Shown: positions 33,479 through 42,391 of the stretch, piece after piece | How the letters are laid out: every line of letters begins with the position of its first letter | Numbering within the stretch: position 1 is the first letter of the stretch | Origin: Desulfamplus sp964425195 | GTDB lineage: Bacteria; Desulfobacterota; Desulfobacteria; Desulfobacterales; Desulfobacteraceae | DNA length: 64,000 nucleotides | Assembly: GCA_964425195.1 (NCBI GenBank) | Contig: CAYRLG010000001.1 | Coordinates: 174,977 to 238,976, forward strand | Direction of reading: 5' to 3' | The notes under the pieces: generated by a model | The model's input: the letters and a program-made list of their open reading frames with translations, nothing else | What the model was told of the DNA's origin: nothing | The model's database searches: none | Translations under genes and position numbers: made by a program

Positions 33479-35299
33479 ATGAATATTAATTCAACCAAAA
33501 TTATTTTATTGTGCCAGGATAAAAATCCTTCGTCCATAGAACTGATTCAATTAATTCGCCAGCTATCATTGCTTTGGAAATTTGAGTTTGAATATATAGA
33601 GTTCAATGAGCAAAGAGATAATTATCATGATATTACACATCTTTTGATAAGTTATCTTGATTTTAACGAAGATTATGAGGAATGGTGCTGCGACATAGTT
33701 CAAAAGCAACCTTTAAAACAGATTTTGTTATTTGATAATTATCCTAAAATTTTTGGGCAGAAGTTTAAAAATTTATTTGGTGTTGATGGAATTGACAAAT
33801 ATAGAAAAAAAGGAAGGGTCAAGTGCACGCGATGCAGAAATGATGATCTCATGTTTAACTGCCCCGAGAAGATTTGGCTTAATAATATTGTATCTAATCG
33901 AACATGTTCTATTAAAACAAGTTCTTCACTACCTTTGATTATCGATAACAAAACAGGAGCGTGTTTTCTATCAAATAAAAATAATAAGTATTGTATAAGT
34001 ATTGATATATGGCAATTAGGTGTCCCAACATTTCCCGTATTTTTTAAGATTTTAAGAAATTTTATATTTTTTAGTCGTAAAATTGTTCATCTCTCCCCAT
34101 TTCCTTATGTATCAATTCGTATTGATGATTACCCTATAACCTCTCAACAGTATATTCAGTCTGGAGTAGATGATGATAAAAGACTTGAAGAGATAAAGAA
34201 TATGATATCTTGTTCCACAATAAGCGGGGCAAAAATGGATTTTATGGTCTCTTCAAAAATATTCGATAGTAATGGATTTCTAAAAGACATTGCAGATGTG
34301 GTGCCAAAATCTTTAGAATATATGAAAATTCTGTCAAATAAAATGAAGATTAATATAAATGCCCACGGAAAGACTCATCTTAATGAGGGTAGTTATCTTA
34401 AAGATAGAACAATAACACCCTATGAATTCAATTCGTTAGATAGAAATGAGACAGAACAGCATCTTTTAGATAATATTCGTTTTATTGAACTGCAATTTTC
34501 TAAGCATCCAAAAGGCTTTGTTCCTCCTTCTTGGGGCTATAATAACGGAATAACAAAACATATCTGTTCAAAATACTTTGATTACATAATTGATAGTTCT
34601 CAAAATTATAGAAAAAGCCTTGAGGTTCACCCATTAGGATATATTGACGATAATAATTTGTTACATCTTATTGAAACTTGGCATTTGGGTAATGATAGAA
34701 TTAACTATTCGGATGCGTCAATATGGAATAGTTTTCTTGATAACGGAATTCCTATCCACATGATGGTACATGGACCTTATGTTTATGGGGTATTGCCTAA
34801 AAACAACAAATACAAATATTTGTTCTTATTTTTATTCATGTGTGCATTACCTGTTTTGTTTCCATTGCATTTCAAAGAGATTATAAAGGAAATAAAGAAG
34901 ACAAAAATAACCATGAAATGGGGACGCTTTGAATTTGTAAATAAAGTGCTTATAAGATACCCTAATTTTAGAAATGCTACTTTACAGAACATCTTAATGG
35001 CGGGAAAGAATATTGGTGTTGATTGGTGTTTTACAGACGATTTGGCAATCTATCTTAGAGCTTATCATAAAATTAAACTTTTAGATTATTTTATAACGAA
35101 TCAGAATCATATCATAAAAATATATGTGCCTAATTCTATAAGAGGGAGTATTCTTTTAAATATACCTTTTTTAATCAAACGTATTACTATTGACAAACAG
35201 GGTATTGTTGAAATTTATCGAAAATATTCAGTTAAAATATCAAATCTGCAACAAGGTGTTTATTCTCTAACAATTGAGGAAATGCTGCAAAATGATTGA
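33479..35299 (+). CDS. Polysaccharide-deacetylase-like (NodB-fold) protein
   Basis: The 606-residue protein shows a NodB-like core at about 205-430: VSIRIDDYP with the Asp-Asp metal/base motif, ININAHGKTHLNEGS supplying a His-x3-His metal pair, GFVPPSWGYNNG as motif 3, and IHMMVHGPYVYG as a late His motif. The N-terminal 200 residues have a Rossmann-like ILLCQDKNPSSIELIQLI and a possible zinc knuckle (KCTRCRNDDLMFNC). Segments at about 440-465 are hydrophobic and may be membrane-associated. It probably removes acetyl groups from the polysaccharide or its precursor. It differs clearly from short classical deacetylases. Confidence 0.7.
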   Translation: MNINSTKIILLCQDKNPSSIELIQLIRQLSLLWKFEFEYIEFNEQRDNYHDITHLLISYLDFNEDYEEWCCDIVQKQPLKQILLFDNYPKIFGQKFKNLFGVDGIDKYRKKGRVKCTRCRNDDLMFNCPEKIWLNNIVSNRTCSIKTSSSLPLIIDNKTGACFLSNKNNKYCISIDIWQLGVPTFPVFFKILRNFIFFSRKIVHLSPFPYVSIRIDDYPITSQQYIQSGVDDDKRLEEIKNMISCSTISGAKMDFMVSSKIFDSNGFLKDIADVVPKSLEYMKILSNKMKININAHGKTHLNEGSYLKDRTITPYEFNSLDRNETEQHLLDNIRFIELQFSKHPKGFVPPSWGYNNGITKHICSKYFDYIIDSSQNYRKSLEVHPLGYIDDNNLLHLIETWHLGNDRINYSDASIWNSFLDNGIPIHMMVHGPYVYGVLPKNNKYKYLFLFLFMCALPVLFPLHFKEIIKEIKKTKITMKWGRFEFVNKVLIRYPNFRNATLQNILMAGKNIGVDWCFTDDLAIYLRAYHKIKLLDYFITNQNHIIKIYVPNSIRGSILLNIPFLIKRITIDKQGIVEIYRKYSVKISNLQQGVYSLTIEEMLQND

Positions 35300-36584
35300 A
35301 GTGTTTGTACAATATCCTGTCCCTTGCATGGTAGCAGCCATTGGTTTTATGGTGTTACTATATTTTTCCTTTTTTTTTCAGCAATATATTCCACACCTTC
35401 TTATCTCGGTATATTTTATACTTCCACTGTTTTACAGTATATTTAATATTCCCAATTTACCGTTAACAACTGTATTTGTGATTTTTTTGGGTCCTATCGT
35501 TTTAATGAGAACATCTTTTACTATTGTAAAAAGTATCTGGCCGGTTCTCCTGTATTCTTGTTTAATAATTTTATTATGCCTATTACATAATATATCTCTT
35601 TGGGAAATCCGTTCTGCATTTATTCCAATTGTAATTTCAAGCCTTTGTGTTTTTTCATTCAGCCAGATAGAAATGGTTAACAACACCTCACTTAATAAAC
35701 CGCTCCTTTTTTTTACATATATTATAATAGGTTGGATTCTTTTGAACAGTATCTTTTCAATATTACAATTTATTGGAGGCGAACAATTTTATATAATTTC
35801 AGTAACAGAAACTTCTGTAGTAGATAATATAAAAAGGGGATATGGTCTAATTGGAATGGCGACTCAAGTTGGTTTTGTTTTCTGCCTTGGACTCCCATTG
35901 ATTCTTACATTTCTTCTAAACACCAAGAGAAAAAAACTCTTTTTGCTCTTTTCGATTACAGGGATGATTGGACTTGTCTTATCCTTTTCAAGAGCCGCAG
36001 TATTGGGTATATGTACTTCTATTTTTTCAATGTTAATTTTATCAAAAAAGACAAAATTAGCACTTGTTTTTCTTCTATCTTTTATTTTAGCTATAGCTTT
36101 TTATAAAGGAGCTGTAATTCTTTTACCGCCAGAATATACAACATTTTTTTTAGGTAAAGATTCTTCAGCATCTTCAAGGAGTGCGTTTGTTGGAATAGGT
36201 ATTAAAATGTTTATGGACAAACCATTGATTGGGTGGGGTTATGGAGGGTTCTACGAAAATGTAATACAATATGGTAGTTCAATGAAAATTGAAGCACATA
36301 ATACTTTCATACAGGTTCTTGTTGAATATGGAGTATTTGGATTTTTATCATTTTTATCTGTAATTGTTTTTTCCATTAAAGGATATATTAACTATATACA
36401 AAAAGGTAAATCCAATGAGTTTAGAAATATTGCTATAGGTTTTCTGGGCAGTTTGATCGCAATGCTTATAGATGCATATTTTCATTGCTGCGAATGGAAT
36501 TTAACATTATGGCTGCCTATTTGTATGGGATATTTTTTTAATAGTGCTAACGTTAAAGAAAAATTAAACTATTTTACTTCATAG
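35292..36584 (+). CDS. O-antigen ligase/polymerase-like membrane protein (Wzy family)
   Basis: ATG 35292 overlaps the preceding stop. The 430-residue protein has about 12 helices and the large periplasmic loop typical of Wzy_C/WaaL proteins: SFSRAAVLGICTSIFSML, then DKPLIGWGYGGFYENV and MKIEAHNTFIQVLVEYGVFGFL, where the Arg and His of the loop are conserved. In a Wzx/Wzy locus this is most likely the polymerase that joins repeat units in the periplasm. A ligase role cannot be excluded from sequence. SD is weak; translation is probably coupled to the upstream gene. Confidence 0.88.
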   Translation: MIEVFVQYPVPCMVAAIGFMVLLYFSFFFQQYIPHLLISVYFILPLFYSIFNIPNLPLTTVFVIFLGPIVLMRTSFTIVKSIWPVLLYSCLIILLCLLHNISLWEIRSAFIPIVISSLCVFSFSQIEMVNNTSLNKPLLFFTYIIIGWILLNSIFSILQFIGGEQFYIISVTETSVVDNIKRGYGLIGMATQVGFVFCLGLPLILTFLLNTKRKKLFLLFSITGMIGLVLSFSRAAVLGICTSIFSMLILSKKTKLALVFLLSFILAIAFYKGAVILLPPEYTTFFLGKDSSASSRSAFVGIGIKMFMDKPLIGWGYGGFYENVIQYGSSMKIEAHNTFIQVLVEYGVFGFLSFLSVIVFSIKGYINYIQKGKSNEFRNIAIGFLGSLIAMLIDAYFHCCEWNLTLWLPICMGYFFNSANVKEKLNYFTS

Positions 36585-36647
36585 ATAGTGACATTTAATT
36601 TAATATAAAAATTTGACTATTTTAGAATTTAGGCTCAGATTATTCAT

Positions 36648-37739
36648 ATGAAAATATGTTTTGTATCTCAAAATATTTATGCACTCTTTTACAAAAATGG
36701 AAATGACACTATCGGTGGTGCAGAACTTCAGCAGCTCTACATTGGTAAAGGATTGGCTCAAAAAGGTTATATAGTTCAATATATAACTCAAGATTGCGGT
36801 CAGGATGAATTAGAAACTATCGATAATATACAGCTTTATAAATCTTTTAGAGAAGATCAAGGGATACCAGTTGTAAGATTTTTATATCCCAGACTCTATA
36901 AAATCTGGAAGGCTCTGAAGAAGGCTGACGCAGATGTCTATTATGTAAGATCAGCAGGCTTTATTTTAGGAATTGTAGCCTACTTTTGCAGAATTTATGG
37001 AAAGAAAGCCATTTATGCGGGAGCTCATGATACAGATTTTATGCCAGGAAAGCATATTATCAGAACAAGACGAGATGTTTTTCTGTACCATTACGGTTTG
37101 AGACATTGCGATAAAGTTATTGTGCAATCCCTCTTGCAAAAAAAGCTGCTAAAACAAAATTTTGGTATTAACGGAGAACTCATAAGAAATATTTCTCTTG
37201 AGCCATTGGTGAAAATACCTGATGAGCAAAAGCAGTGTATTTTATGGGTCGCGACTCTCCGAACTTGGAAAAGACCTCACTATTTCATAAATCTGGCACA
37301 AAAATTTCCAGAAGAAAATTTTATAATGATAGGAGGAAAGGATCCTCATTCACCTTCTCTTTATACGGATATTAAAAACAGATGTGATTATGTTAATAAC
37401 ATTACGTTTCTTGGTTTTAGACCTTTAGATGAAACGGAAACCTATTTTAATAAATGCAAAATTTTTATCAATACTTCAGAGTATGAGGGCTTTCCCAATA
37501 CTTTTCTTCAAGCATGGAGACGCGGAACTCCCGTAATTTCATTTGTTGATCCAGATAATTTGATTAAAGATAATAATTTGGGAATAATTGTGAAATCAGA
37601 AAAACAGATAGCGGAAGCGTTAAACACAATGATTAATAGAAAAGAGCATAATAGTGATAGTATATTGGAATACTTTTCAAAAAATCACTCTTCACACCTT
37701 ATAAATAAGTATATTGATCTAATCGGGAATTTATTTTGA
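36648..37739 (+). CDS. GT4-family glycosyltransferase
   Basis: The 363-residue GT-B enzyme starts MKICFVSQNIYALF with a glycine-rich GGAELQQLYIGKGLAQKGY loop. In the donor domain, EYEGFPNTFLQAWRRGTPVISF replaces the second Glu of the usual Glu-x7-Glu motif by Gln, a variant seen in a subgroup of GT4 enzymes. YAGAHDTDFMPGK in the N-terminal domain carries the His-Asp acceptor region. The sugar specificity is unknown. It directly precedes, with a 1-bp overlap, another GT4 gene. Confidence 0.9.
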   Translation: MKICFVSQNIYALFYKNGNDTIGGAELQQLYIGKGLAQKGYIVQYITQDCGQDELETIDNIQLYKSFREDQGIPVVRFLYPRLYKIWKALKKADADVYYVRSAGFILGIVAYFCRIYGKKAIYAGAHDTDFMPGKHIIRTRRDVFLYHYGLRHCDKVIVQSLLQKKLLKQNFGINGELIRNISLEPLVKIPDEQKQCILWVATLRTWKRPHYFINLAQKFPEENFIMIGGKDPHSPSLYTDIKNRCDYVNNITFLGFRPLDETETYFNKCKIFINTSEYEGFPNTFLQAWRRGTPVISFVDPDNLIKDNNLGIIVKSEKQIAEALNTMINRKEHNSDSILEYFSKNHSSHLINKYIDLIGNLF

Positions 37740-38860
37740 TGAAAACAAAGATTCTTTTCATTATGAGTTCTTTAAAAATCGGTGGGGCGGAAAAGCAGAC
37801 CATAGATATCATAAATGGATTAAGTAGAAATAAGTTTGAAATAAGCCTGAACTATCTTGAAAAAGCTGATATTTTGCTTGAAAAAATTGATTTGAACTCA
37901 TTAACGAGTTATGAATCCTGTAATAAAATGAGTAAATTTGATTTTAATGTTCTATTTCGTTTAAAAAAACACATTGAATTATTAAAGCCGAAAAAGCTCA
38001 TTTGTGTAGATCCTTACCCTGCTTTTTATGCCCATCTGGTAAGATTATTTTGGGGAATGAAGTTTCAAATTATCCCAATCCTACATCAAACAATAATGCC
38101 AACTATATACAACGAAATTATTATAAAGATGATTTACAGGCATATTATTAATAAAAGCAACCTTGTCGTTTTTGTTTGTGAGAATCAATTGCAATACTGG
38201 GTGAAAAAATATCGAATCAGGAAGCTAATAAGCCACGTTATACACAATGGTATTGATATTGATTTTTTTAACCCAAAACATATTGATAGTCAGGAACAAT
38301 CCAACCTCAAAGTACAGTTTGGAATTAGGGAAGATGTTTTTGTAATTGGTATCTGTGCAGTCCTCAGGCCTGAAAAGCGGCATACAGATCTTTTGGAATC
38401 ATGTAAAATTCTTATTGATAAAAATAAAAAGATAAAATTGGTTATAATAGGAGATGGACCCGAAAGGCTCAAGATTGAACAAAAAGCTCGAATGCTTGGG
38501 ATTGAGGAATGTATTTCTATAACCGGGTTCCAAAAAGATGTCCGTCCATTTATTAGTTTATGCGATCTGATGGTCATTTCTTCTATCGCTGTCGAAACAT
38601 TTTCCATTGCAATTCTTGAATCAATGGCAATGGCTAAACCGGTTATCGCATCAGATATCGGAGGAGCCTCAGAACAGATCGTTGATGGTAAAAACGGTTA
38701 TCTTTATCCTGCTGGTGACGTTAATGCCTTGGCAAAAGCAATTGATAAATTATTAAACAAATCAGAACTTGGTGTATTAGGGGATAATGCAAGGAATACA
38801 GTTACTTCCAATTTTGCCAAAGATAAAATGATTTTAAGCTATGAAAAACTTCTTCTATAG
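37739..38860 (+). CDS. GT4-family glycosyltransferase
   Basis: From ATG 37739 (TGATG overlap with the preceding gene) the 373-residue protein shows MKTKILFIMSSLKIGGAEKQTIDII, the acceptor-domain start, and a donor domain with VLRPEKRHTDLLESCKIL, LVIIGDGPERL and SSIAVETFSIAILESMAMAK with the Glu-x7-Glu pair. It is most like capsular polysaccharide GT4 enzymes. An internal helix around 120-140 (IIPILHQTIMPTIYNEI) may contact the membrane. Specificity unknown. Confidence 0.9.
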   Translation: MKTKILFIMSSLKIGGAEKQTIDIINGLSRNKFEISLNYLEKADILLEKIDLNSLTSYESCNKMSKFDFNVLFRLKKHIELLKPKKLICVDPYPAFYAHLVRLFWGMKFQIIPILHQTIMPTIYNEIIIKMIYRHIINKSNLVVFVCENQLQYWVKKYRIRKLISHVIHNGIDIDFFNPKHIDSQEQSNLKVQFGIREDVFVIGICAVLRPEKRHTDLLESCKILIDKNKKIKLVIIGDGPERLKIEQKARMLGIEECISITGFQKDVRPFISLCDLMVISSIAVETFSIAILESMAMAKPVIASDIGGASEQIVDGKNGYLYPAGDVNALAKAIDKLLNKSELGVLGDNARNTVTSNFAKDKMILSYEKLLL

Positions 38861-38890
38861 TACTACAATTTTGCCAAAGGAATCCACATA

Positions 38891-39955
38891 TTGAAAACTA
38901 TTTTATATATTGCACCTTCAATTACGGTAAAAGGTGGTATCTCATCTGTCTTAAGGGGATATTTAAACACAACCCTTTCAGATAAGTATAGAATATTGTT
39001 AATAAGTTCTCATAAAGACGGCAACAAAATATTTAAATTTTTTGTTGCCGTTATTGGACTTATAAATACACTCTTGTATCTTATTTTTAATAAAGTTGAT
39101 ATCGTTCATATTCATGGCAGTGACTATATAAGCTCCTTGCGAAAATATATATTTTTTAAATGTGTCAAATTTTTCAATTGCAAAATTATTTTTCACCACC
39201 ACGCAGGCCATATTATTGAAAATTTTTCAAAGCTGCCATTGTTCTTAAAAAAAAGAATTCAATTCCTTTATGAAAAAAGTGATCTTGTTATTTGTTTGTC
39301 AGAAAGTTGGAAAAAAGCATTGCTCAAAATAGCACCATGTGCCAACATCCTGGTGTTAAAGAATTCAGTTGCAATCCCTAAATTGCATCATACAAACTAC
39401 TCTGATCAATCCGAAATAAAATTTCTATTTTTAGGTGCAATTGAAGAGAAAAAGGGGATCTTTGATTTAATAAAGGTTGTAAAACAAATAACGAATATGG
39501 GTTACAAAATAATTTTAAATGTAGGGGGTGTGGGTGAAAACAAAAAAATTATTCAGGCTGTAAGTGATTTGGAGTTGCAGGACATTGTGAAATACCATGG
39601 ATGGTTAGATTCTAATGAGAAAGAAATCTTCTTCAATATCTCTGACGTTTATATCCTCCCCTCATACGGAGAAGGTATGCCAATGTCAATTCTGGAAGCC
39701 ATGTCCTATGGACTTCCCGTTATTTCCACAAATGTAGGTGGGATTCCAGAACTTGTTGTTGACAATGAAACAGGTTTCTTGATTCAGCCAGGCGACCTTG
39801 ATGCGATGTCTGAACGAATTGAAAGATTAATAAAGGATGAGGAATTAAGAACCAGAATGGGATTAAATGCAAGAAAAACGATAGAAAACAGTTATAATCT
39901 TGATTTAAATATTATAAAATTGGATGAAACATATCAGGCTTTATTAAATACTTGA
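38891..39955 (+). CDS. GT4-family glycosyltransferase
   Basis: TTG 38891 follows AAAGGA. The 354-residue protein has ITVKGGISSVLRGYL at the N-terminus, IIFHHHAGHIIENF in the acceptor domain, and IEEKKGIFDLIKVVKQI plus PSYGEGMPMSILEAMSYGLPV with Glu-x7-Glu in the donor domain. This is the fourth GT4 enzyme of the locus, which suggests a repeat unit of at least five or six sugars when the WecA and WecG steps are included. The 3' end overlaps the WecG-like gene by 4 bp. Confidence 0.9.
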   Translation: MKTILYIAPSITVKGGISSVLRGYLNTTLSDKYRILLISSHKDGNKIFKFFVAVIGLINTLLYLIFNKVDIVHIHGSDYISSLRKYIFFKCVKFFNCKIIFHHHAGHIIENFSKLPLFLKKRIQFLYEKSDLVICLSESWKKALLKIAPCANILVLKNSVAIPKLHHTNYSDQSEIKFLFLGAIEEKKGIFDLIKVVKQITNMGYKIILNVGGVGENKKIIQAVSDLELQDIVKYHGWLDSNEKEIFFNISDVYILPSYGEGMPMSILEAMSYGLPVISTNVGGIPELVVDNETGFLIQPGDLDAMSERIERLIKDEELRTRMGLNARKTIENSYNLDLNIIKLDETYQALLNT

Positions 39956-40731
39956 GAATTATTGAAATGAATACAGTTAATTTATTCGATTATTTTATCA
40001 GTCGTAGGGGATGTTTAGCAGATATTGATATTACATTTGATTCAATTGGTTCTAATAAAAGATCGTCTTATATGGCATGTGCTAACCCTCATTCACTCGT
40101 GATTGCCTCAAAGGATCCTCTGTTTATGAAGGCTCTTAAAGCTGCTGATATTCTTTTACCTGACGGTACAGGAATAATTTTTGCCGCAAAATTTTTAAAT
40201 TTACCTTTAAATAATAAAGTAGCAGGAAGTGATTTTTTCAGAGAATGTAATAAAAAAGCTGAAACTATTGGATATATAAGATATTTTTTTCTTGGGTCAA
40301 GTCAAAAAGTGCTTGAGCTTATTTCAGAAAGATTGAAAAAAGAGTATCCCAATATCAAAGTGTGCGGTACGTATTCGCCACCATTTAAAAATGAGTTTTC
40401 TACAAAAGACAATGAAAAAATGGTGCAAGCAGTGAATGAGGCAGAACCTGATATACTCTGGGTTGGTATGACTGCCCCCAAACAGGAAAAATGGATATAT
40501 GAGAACAGAAACAAACTGAATGCCCCCTTTATTGGAGCTATTGGTGCTGTTTTTGATTTTTATGCAGGAACTAAAAAGAGATCGTCTCCATTTTGGATTA
40601 AAATAGGCTTGGAATGGCTGCCTCGATTTTTGAAAGAACCTAAGAGATTGTGGGAAAGAAATATGAAATCAACGCCCATTTTTTTATGGTGGATTCTCAT
40701 TGCAAAATTGCGGCAGATGGCTAAATCTTGA
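39952..40731 (+). CDS. WecG/TagA/CpsF-family glycosyltransferase
   Basis: The 259-residue protein belongs to GT26: CANPHSLVIASKDPLFMKAL, then AADILLPDGTGIIFAAKFL with the conserved Asp, GSDFFRECNKKAE, FFLGSSQKVLE and ILWVGMTAPKQEKWIYENR. WecG and TagA transfer ManNAc or ManNAcA to GlcNAc-diphospho-undecaprenol. With a WecB (20274) and a WecA-like protein (47182) in the same locus, the substrate is probably UDP-ManNAc, giving a GlcNAc-ManNAc linkage. Start is TTG 39952 or ATG 39967. It lies just upstream of the exosortase. Confidence 0.92.
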   Translation: MRIIEMNTVNLFDYFISRRGCLADIDITFDSIGSNKRSSYMACANPHSLVIASKDPLFMKALKAADILLPDGTGIIFAAKFLNLPLNNKVAGSDFFRECNKKAETIGYIRYFFLGSSQKVLELISERLKKEYPNIKVCGTYSPPFKNEFSTKDNEKMVQAVNEAEPDILWVGMTAPKQEKWIYENRNKLNAPFIGAIGAVFDFYAGTKKRSSPFWIKIGLEWLPRFLKEPKRLWERNMKSTPIFLWWILIAKLRQMAKS

Positions 40732-40770
40732 ACGAAGTTTTATAAAATAATCTAAACATAGGATAAATGT

Positions 40771-42354
40771 TTGAGAACAAAACTAATTAATTTAATGCCT
40801 TATCTGGTAATGATTTTAATTTTTACCATCTTGCTGTTGATATTATATTTCTCAGCTTTTTCATATCTTCTCACTCAATGGCAAAACGATAACAACAATT
40901 ACTGCATTCTTATCCCTTTTATTGTTTTATATATTTTATGGGAAAATCGGGAAAAATTCCTTTCATTACCTTCCGAACCTTCATGGTACGGATTTTTCGT
41001 CCTAATTTCTGGTATGATTTTTTTCTGGATTGGAGAGTTAGGAGGAGAATATTACTCTCTTTATATCTCTTTCTGGCTCGTCTTAGTTGGCATTTGCTGG
41101 ATGTTGACAGGATGGAACAAGCTGAAAATAGTTCTTTTCCCTCTCTGTTTCATAATCACGATGTTTCCCTTTCCTTCTTTTGTCAACAACCGAATTACAC
41201 TTGAGCTTAAACTCATCTCCACTAAAATCGGCGTTATCATGATGCGTGCATGGGGAATGTCTGCGTATCAAGACGGCAATATTATTGATCTTGGATTTAC
41301 GCAGCTTCAGGTGGTTGATGCCTGCTCCGGGCTTCGGTATCTGTTTCCTCTGATTATTTTGGGCATTTTGATGGCTTATTTTTTCCGCTCTTGCTGGTGG
41401 AAAAAGGTTTTGCTTGTCCTCTCCACCATTCCAATCACCATTTTTACAAACAGCTTAAGAATAGCATTGACAGGCATTCTTTCAGAACGTTTTGGCTCAA
41501 AAGCGGTTGAGGGTTTTTTTCACGATTTTGAGGGGTGGTTGATCTTTATGGCTGCATTTATATTTCTTGGAATTGAGATGCTGGTGCTTTCAAAGCTCTT
41601 TCCAGAAAAAAATGATTCAAATAAAGCTGATGAGTCTCAACAATTAACAGCTCCGCCTCTGCTTGCATCTACATCAACTGATAATAATATAATTACAAAC
41701 TCCCCTGCCCTTTTAAAGCAGCCTCAATTTATAGTGTCGGCTGCACTTTTGGCTCTTACGCTTATTTTATCTAATGGCATTGAGTTTAGAGAAGCTGTTC
41801 CAATAAATAAAAAATTTGACACATTTCCCATGCAGATTGGCAGATGGGAGGGAATCAGGCAGCCGATGGAAGAAGAGTTTATCAATGCCCTTGATTTCAG
41901 CGATTACATAATGGTTGACTATCATGATGAAAAGGGTGCAATGATAAATTTTTATGTTGCCTATTACGAGAGCCAGAGAAAAGGCGAATCTATCCACTCT
42001 CCAGAGACCTGTCTGCGTGGCGGAGGCTGGGTGTTCAGCCAGAATGGAAAAGCATCTGTTCCTTTAGATGGTCAAAAAGGAGATATGGTTGTTAATCGTG
42101 CTCTAATTCAAAAAGGCTCTTTCCGCCAGATATCATATTTCTGGTTTCCTATGCGGGGGCGTATTTTGACCAACGCATTTGAGATGAAGTGGTATAACTT
42201 CTGGGATGCCTTAACACAGCAGCGGACTGACGGGGCTTTGGTTCGGGTTATTGCACCTGTAGGGCAAAATGAATCACCAGAAGATGCGGAAAAGAGACTG
42301 CAAGATTTTGTAAAAGATATTGTGCCTGTGCTTGCCGCGTATCTTCCTGAATAA
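40771..42354 (+). CDS. Exosortase XrtD-like, fused to EpsI domain
   Basis: The 527-residue inner-membrane protein carries an exosortase domain (about 1-285, about eight helices) and a C-terminal EpsI domain (about 340-527). The catalytic triad of exosortases is present: Cys185 in VVDACSGLRYL, Arg230 in NSLRIALTG and His251 in FFHDFEGWLIF. The EpsI domain has Cys414 in SIHSPETCLRGGGW. The fused Xrt-EpsI layout and the VPIPA/VPLPS signals on four nearby proteins match the XrtD type (VPLPA-CTERM specific). It cleaves C-terminal sorting signals and transfers the protein to an unknown envelope acceptor. Start TTG 40771. Confidence 0.92.
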   Translation: MRTKLINLMPYLVMILIFTILLLILYFSAFSYLLTQWQNDNNNYCILIPFIVLYILWENREKFLSLPSEPSWYGFFVLISGMIFFWIGELGGEYYSLYISFWLVLVGICWMLTGWNKLKIVLFPLCFIITMFPFPSFVNNRITLELKLISTKIGVIMMRAWGMSAYQDGNIIDLGFTQLQVVDACSGLRYLFPLIILGILMAYFFRSCWWKKVLLVLSTIPITIFTNSLRIALTGILSERFGSKAVEGFFHDFEGWLIFMAAFIFLGIEMLVLSKLFPEKNDSNKADESQQLTAPPLLASTSTDNNIITNSPALLKQPQFIVSAALLALTLILSNGIEFREAVPINKKFDTFPMQIGRWEGIRQPMEEEFINALDFSDYIMVDYHDEKGAMINFYVAYYESQRKGESIHSPETCLRGGGWVFSQNGKASVPLDGQKGDMVVNRALIQKGSFRQISYFWFPMRGRILTNAFEMKWYNFWDALTQQRTDGALVRVIAPVGQNESPEDAEKRLQDFVKDIVPVLAAYLPE

Positions 42355-42391
42355 CTATGCACTTGAACAGACAAAAGAGATAAAAACATAT

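Noticed and set aside
42320..42391. Longer start for tandem copy 1 overlapping the exosortase gene
   Set aside because: The extra 24 residues have no counterpart in copies 2 and 3; ATG 42392 gives the shared MKNLP start.
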